Under the pieces are notes generated by a model that was given only the letters and a program-made list of their open reading frames with translations, was not told the DNA's origin and ran no database searches. The translations under genes were made by a program, and so were the position numbers. From positions 1 to 64,000 of the forward strand of contig CAACVI010000052.1 of the NCBI GenBank assembly GCA_900659855.1: a DNA stretch of 64,000 nt. Reading direction: 5' to 3'. The first letter of the stretch is position 1; each line of letters opens with the position of its first letter. Below are positions 17,208 through 25,375 of this stretch, in pieces. This DNA comes from Candidatus Desulfarcum epimagneticum (GTDB lineage Bacteria > Desulfobacterota > Desulfobacteria > Desulfobacterales > CR-1).

Positions 17208-18935
17208 ATGGAAGAAACGCTTAAAAACCCGACCCGGCCCCGCGCGGAGAAAAATTACCCCGCCAGTCCGGTGGGCATATCCGACTTTGAGCGGATTGTG
17301 GGGGAAGGGTATTATTACATCGATAAAACCCTTCTGGCCAGGGAGATATGGGAGGCGGGCCAGATCATTTTGATCACCCGCCCCCGGCGTTTCGGAAAAA
17401 CATTGAACATGGACATGCTTCGGTGTTTTTTTGAAAAAAGATCCAAAAGCCGGAGACATCTCTTTGAAAACCTGGAAATCGGTCAACACCCTGAATACAT
17501 GGCCCTCCAGGGAACCTTTCCCGTGATCTGGCTTTCTTTCAAAGACATTGAGGCCGGGGACTGGGAATCATGCTTCAAAGCCGTCAAGTGGCGCGTCCGG
17601 GAGGAATACAAAAGGCATGAGCCGGAGTTGTCCGGGGCGCTGGATGATTACTACCAAAAACAGTTCCGGTCCATTCTGGACGACACGGGGGACGAGGTCG
17701 ATTTCGAGTCCTCCATCCAGTGGCTGAGCAAATTTTTAAGCGACGTCTCGGGAAAAAGAGCGCTGGTTTTGATTGATGAGTATGACATTCCCATCCAGAC
17801 GGCTCAAAAAAACGGGTACTATGACCGGGCGGTTTCGTTTTTTCGGAATATGCTGGCAAGGGCGCTCAAGGACAATCCGTGCGTGGAGAAGGGGGTTTTG
17901 ACGGGCGTTTTAAGAATCGCCCGGGAGAGCCTGTTCAGCGGTCTCAACAATTTAGATGTCTTTTCCATTCTGGATGAAAAATTTTCAGACAAATTCGGCT
18001 TCACCGATTCGGAGGTGGACCGGACCCTGGCTTATTTCGGCCTTGGGGACCGGAAAGATACCGTGGAGAGATGGTATGACGGCTACAGCATGGCCGGAAC
18101 CCGGGTTTACAATCCCTGGTCCATCATTAATTTCCTGGAAAAACGCAAAACAAAGCCCTACTGGATCAATACCAGCGACAACGCGCTGGTTTACGATCTG
18201 ATCCAAAGAGCGGAGCCTGTGATTCAGCGGAAATGGGAGGCCCTTTTGTCCGGCAGGGCGATCAGGGGCGTCATTGATGAGAATATTGTGTTTTCAAATC
18301 TGCATGACAGCGTGGACGCCCTGTGGACGGTTCTTTTTTTCAGCGGGTACCTGACCGTTGAAAGCGCCGTGGACGAGTCTCTTCATGAATACCGTTTAAA
18401 ACTGCCCAATCTGGAAGTGAAAGAGTGTTTCAAATCAAGCGTCCAGAGATGGATCCGAAGCGCCGGGGGCGCCGACCATCTGGACCGGCTTCCGGAGGCT
18501 TTGGCGGACGGGGATGGGGAGACATTTCGAAAATCCCTTCAGAATCTGGCGGAAACCGTCCTCAGTTTCCACGACATGGGCGGCGACGAGCCGGAAAGGG
18601 TGTGGCATGTGTTTGTCCTGGGGATGCTGGTCCGCCTGGAGAAAACCCACCGTATCCGCTCCAACCGGGAGTCGGGGCTGGGCCGTTATGACATCATGCT
18701 CATCCCCAGGCGGCCGGAGGGGCCGGGCGTGGTTCTGGAATTCAAAAAGTTGAGAAAAAATGAAGAGCCGAAGCGGGCCCTTCAAAGAGCGTTTGAGCAG
18801 ATGGATGAAAAAAAATACGCCGCTGAACTGGATGATTTTAACGCGGGACGAAAAATCGCGTTCGCGGTGGCGGCGAGAGGCAAGAGAGTCTGGGTGGACA
18901 AAAGAGAGTGGGGCGGCGAGGCCGTTTGGGGATAA
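17208..18935 (+). CDS. AAA-ATPase-like protein with PD-(D/E)XK nuclease domain (DUF1703 type)
   Basis: 575 aa from the ATG at 17208, behind AAAGGA; an ATG 8 codons earlier lacks a ribosome site. The N-terminal half is the AAA-ATPase_like domain: GEGYYYIDKTLL, Walker A ITRPRRFGKTLNM, Walker B-type KRALVLIDEYDIP. The C-terminal half is a PD-(D/E)XK nuclease fold: GRYDIMLIP...VVLEFKKLRK supplies D-(x)n-E-x-K. The family is abundant in Bacteroidetes, clostridia and Desulfobacterota, with no settled function; mobility or defence is suspected. It lies directly after the TcmP pair and before a nitroreductase. Confidence 0.9.
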   Translation: MEETLKNPTRPRAEKNYPASPVGISDFERIVGEGYYYIDKTLLAREIWEAGQIILITRPRRFGKTLNMDMLRCFFEKRSKSRRHLFENLEIGQHPEYMALQGTFPVIWLSFKDIEAGDWESCFKAVKWRVREEYKRHEPELSGALDDYYQKQFRSILDDTGDEVDFESSIQWLSKFLSDVSGKRALVLIDEYDIPIQTAQKNGYYDRAVSFFRNMLARALKDNPCVEKGVLTGVLRIARESLFSGLNNLDVFSILDEKFSDKFGFTDSEVDRTLAYFGLGDRKDTVERWYDGYSMAGTRVYNPWSIINFLEKRKTKPYWINTSDNALVYDLIQRAEPVIQRKWEALLSGRAIRGVIDENIVFSNLHDSVDALWTVLFFSGYLTVESAVDESLHEYRLKLPNLEVKECFKSSVQRWIRSAGGADHLDRLPEALADGDGETFRKSLQNLAETVLSFHDMGGDEPERVWHVFVLGMLVRLEKTHRIRSNRESGLGRYDIMLIPRRPEGPGVVLEFKKLRKNEEPKRALQRAFEQMDEKKYAAELDDFNAGRKIAFAVAARGKRVWVDKREWGGEAVWG

Positions 18936-18991
18936 GCGGCGCTTTGGCGCGGACACAACGTTTCACAATAGAACCGAAAGGAGACCCAAGC

Positions 18992-19534
18992 ATGACGGAT
19001 TTGATGGAGATCATCAAGAAAAGACGAAGCATTCGCAAATACCAGGACAAGGACCTGCCCGAAGAGGCCCTGGGTCGGATTCTTGAGGCGGTTCAGTGGG
19101 CCCCCTCGTGGACCAATTCCCAGTGCTGGGAGGTGGTGGTGGTGAAGGACCCGGGCGTCAAGGAGAGACTCAAGGAGACCATCGTCCCGAAGAATCCGGC
19201 CACAAAAGCCATTGTGGACGCGCCTGTGGTGCTCGCCCTTTGCGGGGCGCTGAAAAAATCCGGGTATTACAACAATGCGGCGGCCACGAAATTTGGAGAC
19301 TGGTTCATGTTCGACCTGGGGCTGGCCTGCCAGAACATCTGCCTGACGGCCCAGGACCTGGGGCTGGGCACGGTCATTGTGGGGCTTTTGGATCACGACC
19401 GGGCCGGGGCTGTTTTAAACATGCCCGACGGCATGGAGCTGGCGGCGCTCATCCCGGTGGGATACCCGGCCAAGGACTCCAAGACCCCCAAACGCCGGGA
19501 TATCGACGAATTCACCCATTACGATTCGTTTTAG
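18992..19534 (+). CDS. Nitroreductase-family flavoprotein
   Basis: 180 aa from the ATG at 18992, behind AAAGGAG. The FMN-binding start is canonical: IIKKRRSIRKYQDKDLP and VQWAPSWTNSQCWEVVVVKD. The mid-region FMFDLGLACQNICLTAQDLG and the C-terminal IPVGYPA complete the short nitroreductase fold. Members transfer electrons from NAD(P)H to nitro compounds, quinones or flavins; the substrate cannot be told here. Its 3' end overlaps the convergent FmdE-like gene by 23 bp. Confidence 0.9.
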   Translation: MTDLMEIIKKRRSIRKYQDKDLPEEALGRILEAVQWAPSWTNSQCWEVVVVKDPGVKERLKETIVPKNPATKAIVDAPVVLALCGALKKSGYYNNAAATKFGDWFMFDLGLACQNICLTAQDLGLGTVIVGLLDHDRAGAVLNMPDGMELAALIPVGYPAKDSKTPKRRDIDEFTHYDSF

Positions 19535-20141
19535 CGCACGGCGCGCACACCATCCCCCGGCCCTCTTCCCGCGTCATGCGGCTTTCCATGGTCATTTCCC
19601 CGCACCGGGCGCAGGCTTTCGAAGGAGCCAGCTCGGCGTGGGGGGGAGGGGAAAAATCCACTTCCCGGGTGGAGAAGATATGGTCAAAAGGCTTGAGGGC
19701 CAGGTCACGGGCCTTCAGCTCTTTCTGACGCCTGAGTTCCTTTTCCCCGGCCGTTTTTTCCCGCGTGGCCTTTTCAAGCGTCCTGAATTCGTCCGGACGC
19801 TCCCCTTCATAGACGTAGCCGGTTTTTCTCGAAAACCGGAATCCCTTGCCGGCTGGGCGGCTGAAAATGGTGTAGGCGTTTTTCCCGTGGTCTTTGATGA
19901 TCAGGTTGCCTTTGCCCGGGGTGGTTCCCAAAATAATTTGCAGCGCGTCCACCGCGCATGATGCGTTTTCGGGCTCCGCCACGATTTCCTCGTCATGGGA
20001 GCGCGCCGCGCCCAGAAGTTTTCGGGCCTCTTTGGCCACCCGGTATCCGTAGATCAGGCCGGGGCACAGGTGGCCGTGAAATTCCACGCATGACAAAAGG
20101 TCCGGGGGCAGGTCCCGGGCCCCTGTTTTTGAATGTTTCAT
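19512..20141 (-). CDS. FmdE-family protein with C-terminal zinc ribbon
   Basis: 209 aa. The N-terminal FmdE domain (about 15-150) has the conserved FHGHLCPGLIYGYR motif and ENASCAVDALQIILG. A Lys/Glu-rich linker leads to a C-terminal zinc ribbon: CARCG, then CAPCA (two C-x2-C pairs). FmdE is named from the molybdenum formylmethanofuran dehydrogenase operon, but most bacterial copies are of unknown role, possibly metal or pterin handling. It is widespread in sulfate reducers. No formylmethanofuran dehydrogenase genes are nearby. Confidence 0.88.
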   Translation of the reverse strand: MKHSKTGARDLPPDLLSCVEFHGHLCPGLIYGYRVAKEARKLLGAARSHDEEIVAEPENASCAVDALQIILGTTPGKGNLIIKDHGKNAYTIFSRPAGKGFRFSRKTGYVYEGERPDEFRTLEKATREKTAGEKELRRQKELKARDLALKPFDHIFSTREVDFSPPPHAELAPSKACARCGEMTMESRMTREEGRGMVCAPCAKTNRNG

Positions 20142-20166
20142 GGCGGTTCTCCTTTTTCTTTTTAAC

Positions 20167-20404
20167 TTGATGGCGTCGTAAAAAATGCGTCGCAGCGCTT
20201 ATTTTTAATCGAGGCATACTACATGTATTGCCTCAATTAAAAATAACCACTACGCCTTGTATATCGAATTTTTTGACTTAGCCATCCCAAGCTTTTTTAC
20301 GAGTTTATCAATCTTGATTTGACGACATCGTAAAAATAAGCGCCACGCCTTGTATATCGAATTTTTACAATGCCGTCTGATTTATTTTTTACGAGTTTAT
20401 CTTG
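20167..20404. repeat. MITE-like element, one full copy plus a second partial copy
   Basis: The full unit 20167-20311 runs from TTGATGGCGTCGTAAAAAAT to TTTTTACGAGTTTATCAA around the palindrome TTTTTAATcGAGGCA / TGCCTCAATTAAAAA. A second unit at 20314-20404 keeps the ends and the CGCCACGCCTTGTATATCGA segment but lacks the palindrome. Together they fill the 368 bp gap between the FmdE-like and acyl-CoA synthetase genes. Confidence 0.9.
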
Positions 20405-20509
20405 ACTTCCCGCGCGTCTTGAAATAAATTATTCAGGTTGTCGGACAGGGTATTATATATCGAAAAAATAGCCGTAAATCAAGACATTGGTTTAAAAAAA
20501 GGAGGCGAC

Positions 20510-22300
20510 ATGGGGATGAAGGATTTTCAGAACATACACGCGTTTCTCAAAGACACGGTGGAGCGCAAGGGAGACGAAGACGCGTACCGCTGGTTTGTCA
20601 GTGACAGCGAAACCCAATCCACCACGTGGAACGGTTTTTACAGCCAGGTGAAGGACGCGGGAAAAAGCCTGATGGCCCTGGGCGTCAAAAAAGACGACAA
20701 GGTCAATATCCTGAGTTATTCCTGTTACAAATGGGTCATGTGCGACTTTGCCCTGACCTCAATCGCCTCCTGCGCGGTGGGCATTTACCATTCCAACCTA
20801 GCCCATGACTGCCGGTATATCATCGACCATTCGGACTCGGTGCTGGTGTTCGCCGAAGACAAAACCCAGCTGGATAAACTTTTTGAAATCCGTAAGGAAA
20901 TCCCCAAGGTCATGAAGGTCGTTTTGTTTAATGGCGATCACGACGACGACTGGGTCATTTCCTTTGATGAGTTTTTAAAGCTCGGAAAAGACGTGTCCGA
21001 TGAGGACTTTATGGCAAGGGCCAACAGCGCGGCGCCCGGCGACACGGCGGGAATTGTGTACACGTCCGGAACCACCGGGGTGCCCAAGGGCGCGGTTTTG
21101 ACCCATGACAACATTGTGTTCACGGCCCAGTCGGCCCTTGAATGCTTCTCCACCATGGAAGGCGACGAGACCTTTTTGTTTCTTCCCCTGGCCCATGTCT
21201 TCGCCCGGATCTGCGTTTACGCGGCCCTGGCTTCCGGCGCTCCCACCACCTTCGCCCGAAGCATCGACACGCTCATCGACGACATCAAGGTGGCCAAACC
21301 CCACTGGTTCGCCAGCGTTCCGAGAATTTATGAAAAAGTCTATTCAAAGGTGCTCAGCGGCGCCGAGTCCAAGGGCGGGCTGGCGTTGAAGATTTTCAAC
21401 TGGGCGTGTTCGGTGGGAGAGCAGGTGAGCGATCTCAAGCTGAAAAAAGAGCCGATCCCGGGCATGCTCAATTTCAAGTATGGGCTTGCCAACAAGCTGG
21501 TTTTCAGCAAGCTCCAGGACGCCCTGGGCGGAAACGTCCGCTGGTGCGCCAGCGGGGCGGCCCCCCTCAATGCGTCCATCGCCCAGTTTTTCCACGCGGC
21601 CGGGATTCTGATTCTGGAAGGCATCGGGATGACCGAAAACACCTCCTTCACCAACCTCAACCGGTATGACCATTACCGGTTCGGATGGGTGGGGCAGACC
21701 GGGCCCGGCGTCGAGCAGAAAATCGCCGAGGACGGAGAGATCCTTTACCGGGGCCGGAACGTGATGAAGGAGTACTATAAAATGCCCGAGGAGACCGCCG
21801 AGACTCTCATCGACGGCGGATGGCTGAGAACCGGCGATCTTGGGGAGATAGACGCCGATGGCTTCCTTCGGGTCACGGGACGGAAAAAGGACCTGATCAT
21901 CACCGCCGGTGGAAAGAACATCGCGCCGTCTGCCATCGAGGGGGTCCTGGGCACGTCGAAATACATCGCCAACGCCTGCGTGATCGGCGACCGGCGAAAA
22001 TACTTAACGGCCGTTGTGAATGTGGACATGGAAAATATCGTGGAATACGCCGAGACAAACGGAATCGATTTCAACGATCCCCTGGAGCTGATTGAAGACA
22101 GCCGGATCATTGAGATGGTGGAAAATGAGGTGGCGGACAAGAACCGGGAGTTCGCCTCTTTTGAGACCATCAAGAAGATCGCCATTGTCCCGGAGTTCAC
22201 CATTGAAAACGGCTTTCTGACCCCCACGCTCAAGCTGAAAAAGAATGTCATCGTGGAGGCGTACAATGACCGCATAGAAGCCCTGTACCCCAAAGACTGA
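20510..22300 (+). CDS. Long-chain acyl-CoA synthetase (AMP-forming)
   Basis: 596 aa from the ATG at 20510, behind AAAGGAGG. The adenylate-forming motifs are intact: the P-loop IVYTSGTTGVPKGA, GMTENTSFTNLN, GWLRTGDLGEIDADG and TGRKKDLIITAGGKNIAP (catalytic lysine region). Length and motif spacing fit FadD15-type long-chain fatty acid:CoA ligases. It activates fatty acids for degradation or lipid synthesis. The convergent TetR gene just downstream is a candidate regulator. A hairpin with a T-run follows the stop. Confidence 0.92.
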   Translation: MGMKDFQNIHAFLKDTVERKGDEDAYRWFVSDSETQSTTWNGFYSQVKDAGKSLMALGVKKDDKVNILSYSCYKWVMCDFALTSIASCAVGIYHSNLAHDCRYIIDHSDSVLVFAEDKTQLDKLFEIRKEIPKVMKVVLFNGDHDDDWVISFDEFLKLGKDVSDEDFMARANSAAPGDTAGIVYTSGTTGVPKGAVLTHDNIVFTAQSALECFSTMEGDETFLFLPLAHVFARICVYAALASGAPTTFARSIDTLIDDIKVAKPHWFASVPRIYEKVYSKVLSGAESKGGLALKIFNWACSVGEQVSDLKLKKEPIPGMLNFKYGLANKLVFSKLQDALGGNVRWCASGAAPLNASIAQFFHAAGILILEGIGMTENTSFTNLNRYDHYRFGWVGQTGPGVEQKIAEDGEILYRGRNVMKEYYKMPEETAETLIDGGWLRTGDLGEIDADGFLRVTGRKKDLIITAGGKNIAPSAIEGVLGTSKYIANACVIGDRRKYLTAVVNVDMENIVEYAETNGIDFNDPLELIEDSRIIEMVENEVADKNREFASFETIKKIAIVPEFTIENGFLTPTLKLKKNVIVEAYNDRIEALYPKD

Positions 22301-22343
22301 CGCAAAAATAAAGAGGAGCCGGCGTCGCGTGATATACACAAGG

Positions 22344-22388
22344 CGCGGTGGTTTAAGGAACAAAAAACCGCCGCGACGTATTTTTTTT
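22344..22388 (+). terminator. Rho-independent terminator after the acyl-CoA synthetase gene
   Basis: The stem CGCGGTGGTTT pairs (one G-T wobble) with AAACCGCCGCG at 22365-22375. A T-rich run TATTTTTTTT follows at 22379-22388. It lies about 45 bp past the stop codon. Confidence 0.7.
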
Positions 22389-22403
22389 ACGGTCTCGTCA
22401 AGT

Positions 22404-22564
22404 TTGATAAACTCGTAAAAAATCACGGGACAGCGTCGTAAAAAGTTCCATATGCTAAAATTTAAGCTACAAGGCGTGGCGCTTATTTTTAATTGAGGCA
22501 ATACATGTAGTATGCCTCAATTAAAAATTAAGCGCAGCGACGCATTTTTTTACGATGCTGTCAA
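22404..22564. repeat. MITE-like element ending at the tetR stop codon
   Basis: It is a full copy in the opposite orientation, from TTGATAAACTCGTAAAAAAT to TTTTTTTACGATGCTGTCAA, with the central palindrome TTTTTAATTGAGGCA / TGCCTCAATTAAAAA around atacatgtagta. The terminal TCAA at 22561-22564 contains the TGA stop of the minus-strand TetR gene. Confidence 0.9.
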
Positions 22565-23193
22565 GTCTGCTTGATCCCCATGGCGAACGTCTCAAAGGCG
22601 ATCTCAAGGGTTTCTTTGAGATAGTTCTTGTCCCGGTCAATGATGTTTTTGCTGGACTCCCAAAGGATCACACCGGAAAAAAGCGACCAGAAGATATCGG
22701 CGAGGGCCACAGGATGTTTGTCCTTGAATATTCCCTGTTCGATGCCTTCCTTGAAGACGGACGCGATGCCGGCCAGCGCCTTGCGGGACAGCTCCTTGAT
22801 GTCGGACATGAGCTGGGTGGAAAGATTCTTAAGCGTTTCGCTGGACTGGAGATGAAACATGTTGATGATGGTCATGGGGTCGAACTCATAGACATCAAAC
22901 ATGGCTTTCATCAGCGCCTCCAGCTTTTCCGCCGGCGCCAGATCTTTCTCCTTGTTGACATGCTCCACCCGGATGTTTAAGTACTGGAGTATCCGGATGG
23001 ACAAAGACGCGTACAGCTCTTCCTTGTTTTTGAAATACAGGTACAGGGTGCCGGGACTAAGCTCGGCTTCGGCGGCGATGTCTTCAATGGTGGCCTTGTT
23101 GAATCCTTTTTCGGAAAACACTTTTTTGGCCCCGATGATAATCTGCTGCCGGCGTCTCTCTTTTTCTCTTTGTTTTCTTTCTTGTATGCCCAT
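22561..23193 (-). CDS. TetR/AcrR-family transcriptional regulator
   Basis: 210 aa. The N-terminal helix-turn-helix (about 15-60) is typical: IIIGAKKVFSEKGFNKATI and AELSPGTLYLYFKNKEELY. The C-terminal helical ligand domain suggests FadR-like TetR repressors of fatty-acid genes (inference from the convergent acyl-CoA synthetase). The stop codon lies in the terminal bases of a dispersed repeat. It is divergent from a Usp gene across an AT-rich 144 bp region containing an imperfect inverted repeat. Confidence 0.92.
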   Translation of the reverse strand: MGIQERKQREKERRRQQIIIGAKKVFSEKGFNKATIEDIAAEAELSPGTLYLYFKNKEELYASLSIRILQYLNIRVEHVNKEKDLAPAEKLEALMKAMFDVYEFDPMTIINMFHLQSSETLKNLSTQLMSDIKELSRKALAGIASVFKEGIEQGIFKDKHPVALADIFWSLFSGVILWESSKNIIDRDKNYLKETLEIAFETFAMGIKQT

Positions 23194-23243
23194 ATGATTT
23201 TATCAATCCGTGTAAAGGGTGAATAAAAGTATTTTATGAATAT

Positions 23244-23270
23244 AATTTATTTCTATTTACGAAATATATT
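23244..23270. promoter_or_regulatory. Candidate operator in the tetR/usp divergent region
   Basis: AATTTATTTC and GAAATATATT form an imperfect inverted repeat (8 of 10 positions) around a 7 bp spacer, in a very AT-rich region between divergent genes. Position and symmetry suit a TetR operator or overlapping promoters. AT-richness makes chance symmetry easy. Confidence 0.3.
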
Positions 23271-23337
23271 AAATAATCAAAATTTAGTCAAGAAAAATAT
23301 TAAAAAAAATATTTAAGAAAAACCAGCGGGAGGAAAT

Positions 23338-23739
23338 ATGAAAATTCTGGCGGCTTATGACGGGGGCGGACCATCGGAAAAGGTTCTGGAAACGGCGATC
23401 GCTCATGCGAAGGCGTTTGACGCCGAAGTGGCGGTGGCCACATCCATGGAGACCGGCGATGAAAAAAACAGCGGCCGGATTAAAGAGGCGGAAAGACGTC
23501 TGGAATACGCCCGGAAAAAGCTGGAGTCGGCCGGGACGACATGCCGGACCCATCTTTTGATCCGGGGCCTGGAGCCCGGGGAAGACCTCGTCGGCTTTGC
23601 CGTTGAAAACGGCGTGGATGAAATTCTCATCGGCATCCGAAGCCGGTCCCGGGTCAGCAAGATTGTGTTCGGCTCCACGGCCCAATATATCATATTCCAC
23701 GCGGCATGCCCGGTGGTGACCGTCAAAGAGGGCGATTAG
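23338..23739 (+). CDS. Universal stress protein, single domain
   Basis: 133 aa, behind GGGAGG. It is a UspA fold: KILAAYDGGGPSEKVLETAI at the start and the nucleotide-binding end GIRSRSRVSKIVFGSTAQY (G-x-n-G-S/T pattern). Cytoplasmic Usp proteins bind ATP or AMP and support stress survival. It lies divergent from the TetR gene and convergent with pepA, so it is probably monocistronic. Confidence 0.9.
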   Translation: MKILAAYDGGGPSEKVLETAIAHAKAFDAEVAVATSMETGDEKNSGRIKEAERRLEYARKKLESAGTTCRTHLLIRGLEPGEDLVGFAVENGVDEILIGIRSRSRVSKIVFGSTAQYIIFHAACPVVTVKEGD

Positions 23740-23767
23740 GCCGTCTCTCTTCGCCTCCGCCGCCTCA

Positions 23768-25258
23768 TCATTCCCATTTCCCCTCCGCGACGTCGCAAAG
23801 CAGCCTCACGCCGAATCCCGTTCCCCCGGCTCCGCAATAGGGATGGCCTTTTTTTGCGGAGGCGGGGCCCGCGATGTCGATGTGGGCCCATCGCGCTTTT
23901 TTGACAAACGCGTTTAAAAACAGCGCGGCGGTGATCGCGCCGCCCCATTTGGACGAGCTGATGTTCTGTATGTCGGCGAGATCGCTTTTCAGCAGGTCTT
24001 TGTAAAACCCGGGCAGGGGCATTCGCCAGCATGGCTCATGGTTTTTCTCGCCGGCTTCCACGATGGCGTCGGCCAGGGCGTCGTCATGGGAAAAGACCCC
24101 GGCGATTTTTTCTCCCAGGGCCACGACGCAGGCGCCGGTGAGGGTGGCGATATCGATGATGACGTCGGGCGCGTATTCTTTTTCGGCCCAGGACATGGCG
24201 TCGATGAGAATCAGCCTTCCCTCGGCGTCTGTGTTGAGAATCTCCACGGTTTTTCCGGAAAAACTTTTCACGATATCCCCGGGCCGGGTCGCCTGGCCGG
24301 AAGGCATGTTTTCCACCAGGGGCAGGACGGCGGTCGCGTGGACCGGGGCGTCGAGTTCGGCCAGTGAGATCACGGCCGCCGCGGCGGCCGCGGCCCCGGA
24401 CATGTCGGTCTTCATGTCTTCCAGAGAGCCGGTGGGCTTGAGGTTGACGCCGCCCGAGTCAAAGGTCACGCCCTTTCCGATGAGCGCCACATGGCGCCGG
24501 GCCTTTTCATGCCGGTATTCCATGACCAGCATACGGGGCCCGCTCCGGCTTCCCTTCGCCACGGCCAGAAGCGCGTTCATTCCTCTCTCGGCCAGGCCCG
24601 TCCCGGTCAGCTCCGTCACCTTGATGTTTTTTCCCCGGGCCGCCCGGGCCATGATTTTGGCCAGCTCGGCCGGTTTTTTATCGTTGGAGGGCATGCTGAC
24701 CCATTCCCGGGCCAGAAGGGTCCCTTTGCACACGATCTCCGCCCTTTGGACGGCTTTTTTCATCGCCCCGGCGTTTTGGGGGGAGGCCGGAAGAAAGACG
24801 GACCCAAGGGGTTTTTTCTCTTTTTTCTCCTTGTAGCGATCAAAGATATGGTTGCCCAGAACAGCGCCCTGGGCCATGGCCGCGGCCATGTCGATGTCCG
24901 CGAGCCGGGCGTTTTCGGGGCCTGTCTTTTCAGGCGACGGCGCGGCCAGGGCCGCGTGATCCAGGCCCATTTCCACGCATTTCCGGACCGCTTTTCCGGA
25001 AAAAGCCCGAAGGTCTTCGCATGAGATATCGTCGGCCTTGCCCATGCCGATCAGAAGCGCCCTTTCAAACGGGCTTTCGTTCCCGGGATAAAGGATGATC
25101 TCTTCTTCTTTCTTTCCTGAAAATTCAGGCATTTTTTTGGCCCGCTCCGCCAGGGAGAGGATGATCGGGTCTTCATGGATGTCCCGGTCCTGGGAAATCG
25201 GCGCCGCCAGGGTCCGAATATTTTTTTCTTCCCCTTCCAGGGATATGATCTCAATCAA
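23768..25258 (-). CDS. pepA: Leucyl aminopeptidase (M17)
   Basis: 496 aa. The start is TTG at 25258 with AAAGGAG seven bases upstream; no nearer ATG fits. The M17 catalytic region is intact: GKGVTFDSGGVNLKP (metal-binding Lys/Asp) and the signature NTDAEGRLIL. The N-terminal macro-like domain covers about 1-165. It removes N-terminal residues from peptides using two metal ions as a hexamer. It lies 118 bp downstream of the radical SAM gene on the same strand. Confidence 0.95.
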   Translation of the reverse strand: MIEIISLEGEEKNIRTLAAPISQDRDIHEDPIILSLAERAKKMPEFSGKKEEEIILYPGNESPFERALLIGMGKADDISCEDLRAFSGKAVRKCVEMGLDHAALAAPSPEKTGPENARLADIDMAAAMAQGAVLGNHIFDRYKEKKEKKPLGSVFLPASPQNAGAMKKAVQRAEIVCKGTLLAREWVSMPSNDKKPAELAKIMARAARGKNIKVTELTGTGLAERGMNALLAVAKGSRSGPRMLVMEYRHEKARRHVALIGKGVTFDSGGVNLKPTGSLEDMKTDMSGAAAAAAAVISLAELDAPVHATAVLPLVENMPSGQATRPGDIVKSFSGKTVEILNTDAEGRLILIDAMSWAEKEYAPDVIIDIATLTGACVVALGEKIAGVFSHDDALADAIVEAGEKNHEPCWRMPLPGFYKDLLKSDLADIQNISSSKWGGAITAALFLNAFVKKARWAHIDIAGPASAKKGHPYCGAGGTGFGVRLLCDVAEGKWE

Positions 25259-25358
25259 TGTGGCTCTCCTTTCCGTTTCGGCCGTTTCGGCGATGGGTCG
25301 CCCCGATGGTCCGGGTTGGAACCATAGGCCAAAATTTTAAAAATATCAACAGTTTTTT

Positions 25359-25375
25359 GGCCCCGCTTCGGGGGC
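25359..25375. other. GC-rich hairpin next to the radical SAM stop codon
   Basis: GCCCC and GGGGC flank a six-base loop immediately 3' of the minus-strand stop at 25376. No T-run follows on the minus strand, so it may slow decay or transcription but is not a classical terminator. Confidence 0.4.

Noticed and set aside
20167-20404. Regularly spaced repeats considered as a CRISPR array
   Set aside because: The units are long, imperfect and dispersed, with inverted ends and no uniform short repeats or unique spacers.
25359-25375. Rho-independent terminator after the radical SAM gene
   Set aside because: The hairpin is real but is followed on the minus strand by A, not T, so it is listed only as a hairpin.
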